This document shows positions 16,539 through 23,514 of a DNA stretch of 35,774 nucleotides, in pieces (the first letter of the stretch is position 1; every line of letters begins with the position of its first letter). The stretch is taken from positions 1-35,774 of the forward strand of contig JALWPK010000241.1 in assembly GCA_026995045.1 (NCBI GenBank), in the 5' to 3' direction. The DNA comes from Gammaproteobacteria bacterium (lineage in GTDB: Bacteria; Pseudomonadota; Gammaproteobacteria; SZUA-229). A program made the position numbers and the translations under genes. The notes beneath the pieces are model-generated. The model made no database searches. It saw only the letters and a program-made list of their open reading frames with translations, and was not told the origin of the DNA.

Positions 16539-18437
16539 TTAGCAGCCTTGATACGGCAGACTTAACTGCACGCGGGTGCCCGGGTGATTGGCCGAAATGA
16601 TTAGGTTCGCGTTGATACTCAGTGCGCGCTGCTCCATGTTATTCAGCCCGTGTCCACGATCGGCATCGTGTGAAAATCCCTTGCCGTCGTCAATCACCTT
16701 GATTACCGCGCTGCGCTCGCCATTGGCGCCGGTTTCCACACTGGCGTGGACGCGAATCAGCGTGGCGTCTGCGTGATTGAGGATATTAGTAATGGCTTCC
16801 TGAATAATGCGCATTACCTGCAGCGCCTTGCGTGGCCCGAAATCCGGCAGCGGCGGAATCACGCTGACTTGCCAGTCAAATTTCAGGCCGCTGCTGGCGA
16901 GCTGTGGCTCCAGCCGGGAGCGCATCGCGCCCAGCAGAGCAGGGATGTCGTGTTCATTCGGATCCAGTGAATCTATCATGATGCGAAGATCACTCAAGGA
17001 TGCCTCGATGGCGCGGGTGATTTTTACCGTGTCTTTCTCCCCGCCCCGCATCATCGACAGCATGGAAATAAGATGTCCGCCGACGCCGTCATGCATTTCT
17101 TTCATGAAGCGCTCGCGCTCCTCGGCGAGTATCTGGCGGTTTTCCATTTCCCGCAATTTTTTGTAATTGGCTTCCAGTTCAGCATGTTTTTCCGCCACCC
17201 GCGTTTCCAGTTGCAGGTTGAGGGATTCAGCGTCGCGCAGTACGCCGGCAAACCGCTCCAGCAGCAAGGTGGCAAAGGTAATCAGGGTGACCGGTGCGCT
17301 GAAGTGCAGCAACAGGCCATTGTCGCGGGGCGCCAGCCCCATGATGACCAGCCAGTCATGCGCGCCCAGCAGCAGTATGGACAGGCCGCCTGCCGGAACA
17401 AAGGGATTTTTCAGGTCATCGCGATAGCGATAAGCCAGCGCGACCTGCCCTAGCGCATAGCTGCCCAGTAACAGAGCGAAAGTGCTCCAGATGCGATGCA
17501 TCAGCAGTGTCTGTATCTGCCATGCATAGGAAATCGCCAGCGCCAAGCTCCCCAGCACCATAACCGTAAACAGAATGTGTTCCATTCGCTGTTTTTGCAT
17601 GTTCATATAGCGATGTGTGCAAATCACCATAAAGGTGATGAACCAACCCAGTGACGCCAGCGTCAGCCAGTCTTCCGCCGCGGCGGGAAGCGGGGTGTCA
17701 TAGCCAATCAGCAACAGGTTGCGCAGTGTCCAGGCATACACCAGCAAGGCAAACCAGCCGTAAATGCTGTCCTGCCTGCGCAGCCACCACAGCACGGTCA
17801 TGAAAATGGCAAGTGTCAACATGCTGGTGGAAATGGCCTGCACGGTGGTGATGCGTGCGCTTAAGCGGTTATGGTAAAACGGGCGCAGTTGTTCATCCTT
17901 GCCAATATAAATCCGGCCAAGCAAGCCGCTGCCGGGTGGATGGGCGGCAACCTGTATGCGCAAGCTGTTTTTGCCAGGCCGCGCCATGCTGCTGCTAAAG
18001 CTGGCGTAAAACGGGCGATAGATTTCTCGCGCCAGCGGGTCGACAATATTACGGGCGTCGCTAACGGCGCGGGCAATGCCAATGGGTTTGTCATTCAGAT
18101 AGACCGTGGCGTCCATGTGAATCACGGGGATGTATATGGCCAGCAAGTCGTCTGAACCGGCGGTTTTGTTGTCGAGTGTGACGCTTGTGCTGTACCAGCC
18201 GCTGTGCAGCAGTTCGCTGTCTTGCATCCAGTCATCGGGCAGTTTTCGTGAATCGCCAGCTGTATCGGCTGACAGCTTGTTGCCATTCACAAAGCGCATG
18301 TCATCAATCACAAGCGCCTGTTGTGGTGGTTGCATCAAACGAACATAGAAAAACCAGAAGGCCGCAATCAGTAGCAGGGTGATAACTATACTGCCGGTCA
18401 GCTGGTAAAGCAGGCTGTGGGTGTTTTTGACGGCCAT
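16539..18437 (-). CDS. Sensor histidine kinase, NarX-like output, 7TM with extracytoplasmic jelly-roll domain
   Basis: A 632-residue kinase. One TM (about 15-32) leads into a periplasmic segment of about 165 residues (IPVIHMDATVYLNDKPIG, NSLRIQV) that looks like a galactose-binding-type beta sandwich. Seven or so membrane helices follow (about 200-400), then a coiled coil and a HisKA_3/HATPase output. The H-box is RFMKEMHDGVGGHLISML (H449), the N-box QEAITNILNH, the G-boxes DDGKGF and GHGLNNMEQRA. The layout resembles 7TMR-DISM receptors and suggests a carbohydrate- or surface-related ligand, which is inference. ATG 18437 has CGAGG upstream; a TTG at 18476 would overlap the regulator gene. 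It lies 19 bp after the response regulator gene and is clearly its partner. Confidence 0.88.
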   Translation of the reverse strand: MAVKNTHSLLYQLTGSIVITLLLIAAFWFFYVRLMQPPQQALVIDDMRFVNGNKLSADTAGDSRKLPDDWMQDSELLHSGWYSTSVTLDNKTAGSDDLLAIYIPVIHMDATVYLNDKPIGIARAVSDARNIVDPLAREIYRPFYASFSSSMARPGKNSLRIQVAAHPPGSGLLGRIYIGKDEQLRPFYHNRLSARITTVQAISTSMLTLAIFMTVLWWLRRQDSIYGWFALLVYAWTLRNLLLIGYDTPLPAAAEDWLTLASLGWFITFMVICTHRYMNMQKQRMEHILFTVMVLGSLALAISYAWQIQTLLMHRIWSTFALLLGSYALGQVALAYRYRDDLKNPFVPAGGLSILLLGAHDWLVIMGLAPRDNGLLLHFSAPVTLITFATLLLERFAGVLRDAESLNLQLETRVAEKHAELEANYKKLREMENRQILAEERERFMKEMHDGVGGHLISMLSMMRGGEKDTVKITRAIEASLSDLRIMIDSLDPNEHDIPALLGAMRSRLEPQLASSGLKFDWQVSVIPPLPDFGPRKALQVMRIIQEAITNILNHADATLIRVHASVETGANGERSAVIKVIDDGKGFSHDADRGHGLNNMEQRALSINANLIISANHPGTRVQLSLPYQGC

Positions 18438-18456
18438 GCCATCGGCCTCGCGCGGG

Positions 18457-19164
18457 TCAGGGTTTGGTGATATCAATCAGGCCCAGTTGCAGCGCCTCAT
18501 AAACCGCTTCGCTGCGTGAGCCGACAGCCAGTTTACGGTAGATGTGTTTGACATGGGAAGCCACGGTATGCGGCGAAATCGAAAGAATGTTGGATATTTC
18601 CGGGAAACTGAAGCCGCGCGCCAGTTGTGACAGCACTTCCTGCTCGCGTTGAGTGAGAGCGGGAATGCCGGGTTTTCCGTCGTTCGTATCTTCCTGGGCG
18701 GTTTCGCGAAATCGTCCGAGCAGGTGGCGCGCAATCGGCGCGCTGATGGGGGAGCCGCCATCGACAAGTTGCTTGATGGAGGTGCAGATATCATCGGTCA
18801 TCGCATCCTTGAGGATATAGCCGGTGGCGCCCGCCTCAATCGCGCGGATCACATGGCGTTCATCACCGAATACCGTAATCACCATCACTTCGGTGGAATA
18901 ACCGCGGTTGTAGATGTCGCGTATCAGTTCCGTGCCATCGCCATCGGGCAAGCCAAGGTCAACCAGTAAAACATCCGGTTGATGGTTTTCAAGCCAGGCC
19001 ATCGCCTGTTTCAGCGTCCCGAAAGCAGCCATTACATGGCAGTGCTCATCGGCGTTGATCGCCTGTTCGAGCATGTTTCGCGTATTGGTTTCATCCTCAA
19101 CCAGCAATATTTGCAACGGCAGGCGTGTGTTGTCTGTCATGGTTATCAAGTCCGATTGAGGCAT
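18457..19164 (-). CDS. NarL/FixJ-family response regulator
   Basis: A 235-residue regulator. The receiver domain has the acidic pocket VEDE, the phosphoacceptor D69 in LLVDLGLPDGDG, T97 and K119 in YILKD. The C-terminal LuxR-type HTH reads LTQREQEVLSQLARGFSFPEISNILSISPHTVASHVKHIYRKL, all standard. It should be phosphorylated by the adjacent HisKA_3 kinase and bind dyad DNA sites. ATG 19164 (MPQSDLITMTD) has CAGGAGAA 10 nt upstream; ATG 19140 is an alternative. The divergent intergenic region toward the lipoprotein island holds two copies of a TATCCC-type dyad, a candidate target. Confidence 0.9.
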   Translation of the reverse strand: MPQSDLITMTDNTRLPLQILLVEDETNTRNMLEQAINADEHCHVMAAFGTLKQAMAWLENHQPDVLLVDLGLPDGDGTELIRDIYNRGYSTEVMVITVFGDERHVIRAIEAGATGYILKDAMTDDICTSIKQLVDGGSPISAPIARHLLGRFRETAQEDTNDGKPGIPALTQREQEVLSQLARGFSFPEISNILSISPHTVASHVKHIYRKLAVGSRSEAVYEALQLGLIDITKP

Positions 19165-19313
19165 GATGTGCTTGTTCTCCTGCTGGGGTCGTCCTGTCAC
19201 ATAAAACCATTCTGGCGACTCTGCTTGTGGCGGATTACATGCCGCCATTTCGACTTCAGACGCGCATTGCTGACTGGCGGCAAATCATTTTATTCATAAA
19301 TTTCTGACACGGC

Positions 19314-19333
19314 TATCCCCTGATTGCGTGATA
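19314..19333. promoter_or_regulatory. TATCCC dyad, degenerate copy (site A)
   Basis: TATCCCCTGATTGCGTGATA matches the perfect copy at 20869 in 17 of 20 positions, with an intact left arm and a weakened right arm. It lies 35 bp from site B and about 150 bp upstream of the response regulator start, so it could serve autoregulation. Confidence 0.5.
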
Positions 19334-19348
19334 TGCCACTGGCCGCAA

Positions 19349-19368
19349 TATCCCTTAATCAGGGGATA
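19349..19368. promoter_or_regulatory. TATCCC-N8-GGGATA dyad (site B)
   Basis: TATCCCTTAATCAGGGGATA is a perfect 6-bp dyad around 8 bp, 92 bp upstream of the lipoprotein gene at 19461. It is the exact reverse complement of site C (20869) and differs from site D (25919) by one base. Identity over 20 bp in three intergenic regions points to a shared regulator. Confidence 0.7.
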
Positions 19369-19460
19369 GTCATGTTGACTGCAGCAGCAGTATGCTGCCT
19401 GAACTGGCTTCGCACTTGTATGGGCGTTGCTGATTCTGTCGATGTAAACGGAGAATAATG

Positions 19461-20327
19461 ATGTGGCATATCGAAAAAGGAGCGCGGCTGGCGATTGTGA
19501 CGGCGCTGGTATGCGTGAGCGCCGCTTGCGGGTCGTCATCCGACAACACCCAGGCTGGCGGCGCCGGTAATACTGGCAATACCGGGAATGGGGGTGGCGC
19601 CGAACAGCAGACCGCGCTTGAAAGAATGTTTCCCGTTGTCGAAGACGGCAATTTCGACACGGCGGGCATCAGTCAGAGCTTTATCTGCATCGACGATGCT
19701 GACAAAATCTTTTTCCCGCTGGATTTCACAGCGGACGGCAAGATTACCCAGCCGGAAACCGGTGAAAGCTGGACCTACCGGGTGAACCAGAACAAGCTGG
19801 AGATCGACCTGCCTGCCGGACTGGCCGGGCCGGTAACCTACCAGCACGGCTATCATACGCTTGCCGGCAAACTGGTGGTCGGCTTCGTCGGCGCCATTAC
19901 CGACGCCAACTCAGCCGTGACTTTCGCCTGTATCGCCTCCAACCATCCCTATTCTGATGCCGTGCCCGTCACCACAACCATAGGTTGCCGCTCAACCACA
20001 GTCAGTGACCGCGGCACCAGTTTCAATTCCACCACCACCAACCGTTTCACGCTGGAGCCGGGGCACTACGCCCAGCGCTATTTCAGCACGCATTCGTACG
20101 AAAGCGTCTATGACCCCAATGGCGGTTTTTCCTACAGTACGCACAGCCAGTCCAACCAGCACGGAACCTACCTGTACGACGCGCAAACAGGCGACTTCGT
20201 TATGGGCTTCATGCAGGTGGATTACAACACGCCTTCGGTTGACCTGCTGGTGTTCTACGGCCAAACCAATGGCAACGATGTCACCCTGAGTCTGGCGGAT
20301 CAGAACCGGGGTTGTGCGTTTGAGTGA
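19461..20327 (+). CDS. Lipoprotein of unknown function
   Basis: A 288-residue lipoprotein with the lipobox VSAAC (Cys23) and a Gly/Asn/Thr-rich linker (AGGAGNTGNTGNGGG). The rest is a beta-rich domain with two visible sub-blocks: FDTAGISQSFICIDDADKIFF and, after TTTIGCRS, a Thr/Ser-rich stretch TTTNRFTLEPGHYAQRYFSTHSYES ending CAFE. Four cysteines (in FICI, TFACIA, IGCRS, GCAFE) could pair as disulfides. I do not recognise the family. ATG 19461 is favoured over 19458 because GGAGA is at better distance. It is the first gene after dyad sites A and B and is followed by another lipoprotein gene. Confidence 0.75.
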   Translation: MWHIEKGARLAIVTALVCVSAACGSSSDNTQAGGAGNTGNTGNGGGAEQQTALERMFPVVEDGNFDTAGISQSFICIDDADKIFFPLDFTADGKITQPETGESWTYRVNQNKLEIDLPAGLAGPVTYQHGYHTLAGKLVVGFVGAITDANSAVTFACIASNHPYSDAVPVTTTIGCRSTTVSDRGTSFNSTTTNRFTLEPGHYAQRYFSTHSYESVYDPNGGFSYSTHSQSNQHGTYLYDAQTGDFVMGFMQVDYNTPSVDLLVFYGQTNGNDVTLSLADQNRGCAFE

Positions 20328-20396
20328 CCAACAACCAAAAACGGCGAACAGGCCGGCCCGATGACAAATTAATGACAACACAAGAGGAATACAATC

Positions 20397-20810
20397 ATGA
20401 CAACAATAATCAGGACTACCACCGGCGTGATGACCGCATTCTGTCTGATGCTGTTCATCAGCATGCTGGGCGCATGCGCCACCGTGGAGGATTTGCGGCC
20501 GGGAACCGGTTCGGTGATAACGATTGAAGGTAAAACCTATGAGCAAATCTGGAAAGCCGCGGTAAAGGCCACCAATAAAAACCTGACCATTGTGTACAAC
20601 AATAAACAGCGTGGTGAAATACGCGCCGAAGCGGCGGCAAAAATCGCATCCTGGGGGGAAGTGGTCGGTGTGTTTATTTCGCCAACCACGCCCAAGGCAG
20701 CCAAATACACTGTTGAAGTCGTCAGCCAAACGCGCAGCAAGTTACAGCTAACCGGACAAAACTGGGAGCGCTCCATCCTGGCGTCAATCCAAGTGGATCT
20801 GGGGCTGTAA
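20397..20810 (+). CDS. Small lipoprotein of unknown function
   Basis: A 137-residue lipoprotein, lipobox MLGAC (Cys27), with AGAGGA well placed before the ATG. The mature part reads like a compact alpha/beta domain: KTYEQIWKAAVKAT (helix), LTIVYNNKQRGEIRAEA and YTVEVVSQTRSKLQLTGQNW (strands). That resembles small envelope lipoproteins of the DUF3568/BamC-like kind, but the similarity is only in outline. It lies 69 bp after the preceding lipoprotein gene, with no terminator seen between them, so the two probably share the promoter near dyad site B. Confidence 0.7.
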   Translation: MTTIIRTTTGVMTAFCLMLFISMLGACATVEDLRPGTGSVITIEGKTYEQIWKAAVKATNKNLTIVYNNKQRGEIRAEAAAKIASWGEVVGVFISPTTPKAAKYTVEVVSQTRSKLQLTGQNWERSILASIQVDLGL

Positions 20811-20868
20811 AAAAAAACAGCGAAGCATAAATAACCATGTTGTGTGAAAGGTGTCACATTTTGGTGGA

Positions 20869-20888
20869 TATCCCCTGATTAAGGGATA
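20869..20888. promoter_or_regulatory. TATCCC-N8-GGGATA dyad (site C)
   Basis: TATCCCCTGATTAAGGGATA, the exact reverse complement of site B, lies 63 bp upstream of the start of the 52-residue lipoprotein gene. The orientation flip with conserved asymmetric core suggests that the bound protein reads it as a dyad. Confidence 0.7.
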
Positions 20889-20951
20889 CCCGGCTGCATA
20901 GAGCGGATACATACTGAAACCTGTATCGATTAACCTGCAAGGGAAACAGTC

Positions 20952-21110
20952 ATGATTAGCACTAGACAAAATCAAAATCTAAAACGTTTTGTTTTTATAC
21001 TCTCTCTAATGCTTCTGAATGCATGTGGTGGAAGCTCAAGTGGCGGTGCGCCACCGCCGCCCGCCAATAACTGGGATCAGATGGTCTGGGATCAGGGCAA
21101 CTGGCAATAA
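20952..21110 (+). CDS. Short lipoprotein (52 aa) with WDQ motifs
   Basis: An ATG with AAGGG 9-13 nt upstream opens a 52-codon frame. It has a basic-hydrophobic signal (KRFVFILSLMLLNAC, lipobox Cys25), a Gly/Ser and Pro linker (GGSSSGGAPPPPANN) and a tail carrying WDQ twice (WDQMVWDQGNW). The signal, start site and dyad upstream make it a real gene despite its size. It precedes the secreted repeat proteins by 38 bp and probably shares their transcript. The tryptophan-rich tail could be a docking peptide; no family assignment. Confidence 0.7.
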   Translation: MISTRQNQNLKRFVFILSLMLLNACGGSSSGGAPPPPANNWDQMVWDQGNWQ

Positions 21111-21148
21111 CCTTTAATTGGCAGAATCACAAATCACAGGAGAATACA

Positions 21149-22201
21149 ATGTATCCATACAGTCTCAAATTGACGCGTCTGGGCATGCTGGCGGTTTCCG
21201 CCATCATGAGCCAGTCAATACAAGCTGGCAATGTCGCCATTCCCAACAGCTTTACCGCCGGCGCGCCGGCGGTGGCCGCCGAGGTCAATGCCAATTTTTC
21301 TGCGGTGAAAACAGCAGTGGACGACAACGACAGCCGCATCGCCGCACAGGCGAGCACCATTACCGGCCTGGATAGCCGCATCGCCGCGCTGGAGGCGAGC
21401 ATTGCGACCCTGCAGGCAACGGTCACAGCACAGGCCACGACCATTAGCAATCTGCAAAATGATTTAAGCAGTGTGCAAGGCAACTCGGTGCTGGCACTGG
21501 ACGGCAAGCTGACGTTTGTCACAGACAATAATGGCTACCCCACGGCGCAGTTTAACGGTGTCAACGTGCAGGTCATCAATGGCGTCGGCCAGGCCACGGC
21601 CAACGGCGTCGGCAATCTGATTGTGGGTTATAACGGGCCTCGTAATTCAGGCTTAACCATATGTTCTGATGGTCTGTATACGGATCGGGCCAGTTGTGAA
21701 GCGAACGGCGGCACTTGGGCAAGAGGTCATAAAAGTGGCTCGCATAATCTGGTGGGCGGCGATCAGAACAGCTATTCCAGCACCGGCGGTGTGGTGTTTG
21801 GATTAAGGAATGTAATCAATCGAAGCAACGCCTCAGTCACTGGCGGCGAGGCTAACATAGCCAGTGGACTGCATGCCAGTGTCAGCGGTGGCTTCGACAA
21901 CAAAGCCAGTGGATATCGGTCGAGCGTCAGCGGCGGTCGAGGCAATACTGCCAGCGGATTGTATTCCAGTGTCAGCGCCGGTTCTCTCAATACCGCCAGC
22001 GGATCGTATTCCAGTGTCAGCGGCGGTTATCACAATACCGCCAGCGGATCAACTAATTCTATTAATGGAAGCCATTCCTCTGTCAGCGGCGGTCGAAACA
22101 ATACTGCCAGCGGATCGGATTCCAGTGTCAGTGGCGGTCGTGGCCGCAGTGCCACAGGGCTCGATGACTGGGTTGCGGGGTCACTGTTTGAGGGGTTCTA
22201 G
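21149..22201 (+). CDS. Secreted YadA-head-like repeat protein, copy 1
   Basis: A 350-residue protein with a signal peptide ending at SIQA. A conserved segment VAIPNSFTAGAPAVAAEVNANFSAVKTAVD leads into a heptad-rich coiled coil (about 60-115: IAAQASTITGLDSRIAALEASI). Then follow a globular block with LALDGKLTFVTDNNGYPTAQF and an insert with two cysteines (TICSDGLYTDRASCEANGG). The end consists of about eight 14-residue repeats of the form SSVSGGxxNTASGxx, the left-handed beta-roll repeat of YadA-type trimeric adhesin heads. It stops at DDWVAGSLFEGF without the YadA membrane anchor. A trimeric surface or extracellular fibre is likely; how it crosses or attaches to the outer membrane is unclear. 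AGGAG precedes the ATG. Confidence 0.8.
   Translation: MYPYSLKLTRLGMLAVSAIMSQSIQAGNVAIPNSFTAGAPAVAAEVNANFSAVKTAVDDNDSRIAAQASTITGLDSRIAALEASIATLQATVTAQATTISNLQNDLSSVQGNSVLALDGKLTFVTDNNGYPTAQFNGVNVQVINGVGQATANGVGNLIVGYNGPRNSGLTICSDGLYTDRASCEANGGTWARGHKSGSHNLVGGDQNSYSSTGGVVFGLRNVINRSNASVTGGEANIASGLHASVSGGFDNKASGYRSSVSGGRGNTASGLYSSVSAGSLNTASGSYSSVSGGYHNTASGSTNSINGSHSSVSGGRNNTASGSDSSVSGGRGRSATGLDDWVAGSLFEGF
21827..22158 (+). repeat. 42-bp coding tandem repeats in copy 1
   Basis: About eight diverged 42-bp units encode the 14-residue beta-roll repeat; the core DNA is close to TCCAGTGTCAGCGGCGGT followed by AATACCGCCAGCGGA. High nucleotide similarity between units makes copy-number change by slippage or recombination likely. 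Confidence 0.8.
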
Positions 22202-22265
22202 GCGAACGGCTGCCGTTGATTTTATCTCGCAAAGATAAAGGAGAAGGCCTGGGATTAGATGCTTC

Positions 22266-22296
22266 GGGGTCAGGGTCGCGGAATAACCCTGACCCT
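22266..22296 (+). terminator. Hairpin between the two repeat-protein genes (possible terminator)
   Basis: GGGTCAGGGT and ACCCTGACCC form a perfect 10-bp stem around a 9-nt loop, followed by only TTTGG. The short T-run makes it a weak terminator or an mRNA-processing/stabilising hairpin that could set the ratio of the two paralogues. Confidence 0.5.
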
Positions 22297-22326
22297 TTGG
22301 TCAGTATATAAACACAGGAGAATAAA

Positions 22327-23385
22327 ATGCATCCATTTGTTTTTAAATTGACGCGCCGACTGGGCATGCTGGTGGTCTTTACCATCATGAGCCCGTCATT
22401 GCAGGCCGGCAGCATTGCCATCCCCAACAGTTTTTCATCCGGCACCCCGGCGGTGGCCGCCGAGGTCAATGCCAATTTTTCTGCGGTGAAAACAGCCGTG
22501 GACGACAACGACAGCCGCATCGCCGCACTGGAGGCAAGCATTGCGGCTCTGCAGGCAACGGTCACAGCGCAGGCCGCCACCATTACTGACCAGGATAATC
22601 GTATCGCCGCGCAGGCCGCTACCATTGCCAACCTGCAAAATGATTTAAGCAGCGTGCAAAACAACTCGGTGCTGGCACTGGACGGCAAGCTGACGTTTGT
22701 CACAGACGGCAATGGCTACCCCACGGCACAGTTTAGCGGTGTCAACGTGCAGGTCATCAATGGCGTCGACCAGACCACGGCCAACGGTGTTGGTAATCTG
22801 ATTGTGGGCTATAACCTCCCCAGACCAAATTTCTTGACGAAAGTTGTATGTTCTATCGGTGCGTATACAGATCAGACCAGTTGTGAAGCAAACGGCGGCA
22901 TCTGGGCAAGCAATCATAAAAGCGGCTCGCATAATCTGGTGGGCGGCGTTAAGAACAGCTATTCCGGCACCGGCGGTTTGGTATTTGGTGTGCACAATGT
23001 AATCAATGAAAGCAACTCCTCAGTAACGGGTGGGACGAATAATATAGCCAGCGGTATTGCAAGCAGTGTCAGTGGCGGTAAAGACAATACTGCCAGTGGT
23101 GAAGCATCCAGCGTCAGCAGTGGTTTTGGCAATACCGCCAGTGGAAATTATTCCAGCGTCAGCGGTGGCGTAGGCAATATTGCCAGTGGAGTTGAGTCCA
23201 GCGTCAGCGGGGGTGCAGGCAATACTGCCAGCGGATTTGCATCCAGTGTCAGTGGTGGTGGAAGCAATGGCATTGGCCCTGGCAATACTGCCAGTGGATC
23301 GTATTCCAGTGTCAGTGGCGGTAAGAGTCGCAGTGCCACAGGGATCTATGATTGGGCTGCGGGGTCACTGTTTGAAGATTTCTAG
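22327..23385 (+). CDS. Secreted YadA-head-like repeat protein, copy 2
   Basis: A 352-residue tandem paralogue of the preceding gene. Shared parts include the signal region, AIPNSFSSGTPAVAAEVNANFSAVKTAVDDNDSRIAA, the coiled coil, LALDGKLTFVTDGNGYPTAQF, the cysteine insert (VCSIGAYTDQTSCEANGG) and the ending YDWAAGSLFEDF. The repeat domain has its own set of SSVSGGxxNTASG units and one longer unit (SNGIGPGNTASG). Long stretches of DNA are nearly identical to copy 1, so the duplication is recent, while the repeat arrays have diverged. It has AGGAG upstream of the ATG. Both copies lack an autotransporter anchor. Confidence 0.8.
   Translation: MHPFVFKLTRRLGMLVVFTIMSPSLQAGSIAIPNSFSSGTPAVAAEVNANFSAVKTAVDDNDSRIAALEASIAALQATVTAQAATITDQDNRIAAQAATIANLQNDLSSVQNNSVLALDGKLTFVTDGNGYPTAQFSGVNVQVINGVDQTTANGVGNLIVGYNLPRPNFLTKVVCSIGAYTDQTSCEANGGIWASNHKSGSHNLVGGVKNSYSGTGGLVFGVHNVINESNSSVTGGTNNIASGIASSVSGGKDNTASGEASSVSSGFGNTASGNYSSVSGGVGNIASGVESSVSGGAGNTASGFASSVSGGGSNGIGPGNTASGSYSSVSGGKSRSATGIYDWAAGSLFEDF
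23014..23342 (+). repeat. 42-bp coding tandem repeats in copy 2
   Basis: Seven to eight 42-bp units encode the same 14-residue beta-roll motif as in copy 1. One unit carries a 12-bp-scale expansion giving NGIGPGN. The array provides sequence for recombination with the neighbouring copy. Confidence 0.8.
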
Positions 23386-23514
23386 GCAAACTGGACTGGA
23401 TAATCTGAATGTTTGTCGCCGCATCGCTAAACAGGACGATGTCGCAGCTTAAGGTTATGCTGATACACGCAATACAATGTTTCAATAGGTAATGAAAAAA
23501 TGGGAGGCGTTATC

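Noticed and set aside
19349-19368. TATCCC dyad as the HipB operator
   Set aside because: E. coli HipB binds TATCC-N8-GGATA, whereas here TATCC and GGATA are 10 bp apart, and no copy lies upstream of the local hipBA genes.
21827-23342. Regular ~42-bp repeats as a CRISPR array
   Set aside because: The repeats are contiguous, in frame, have no unique spacers and encode the YadA-head 14-residue motif.
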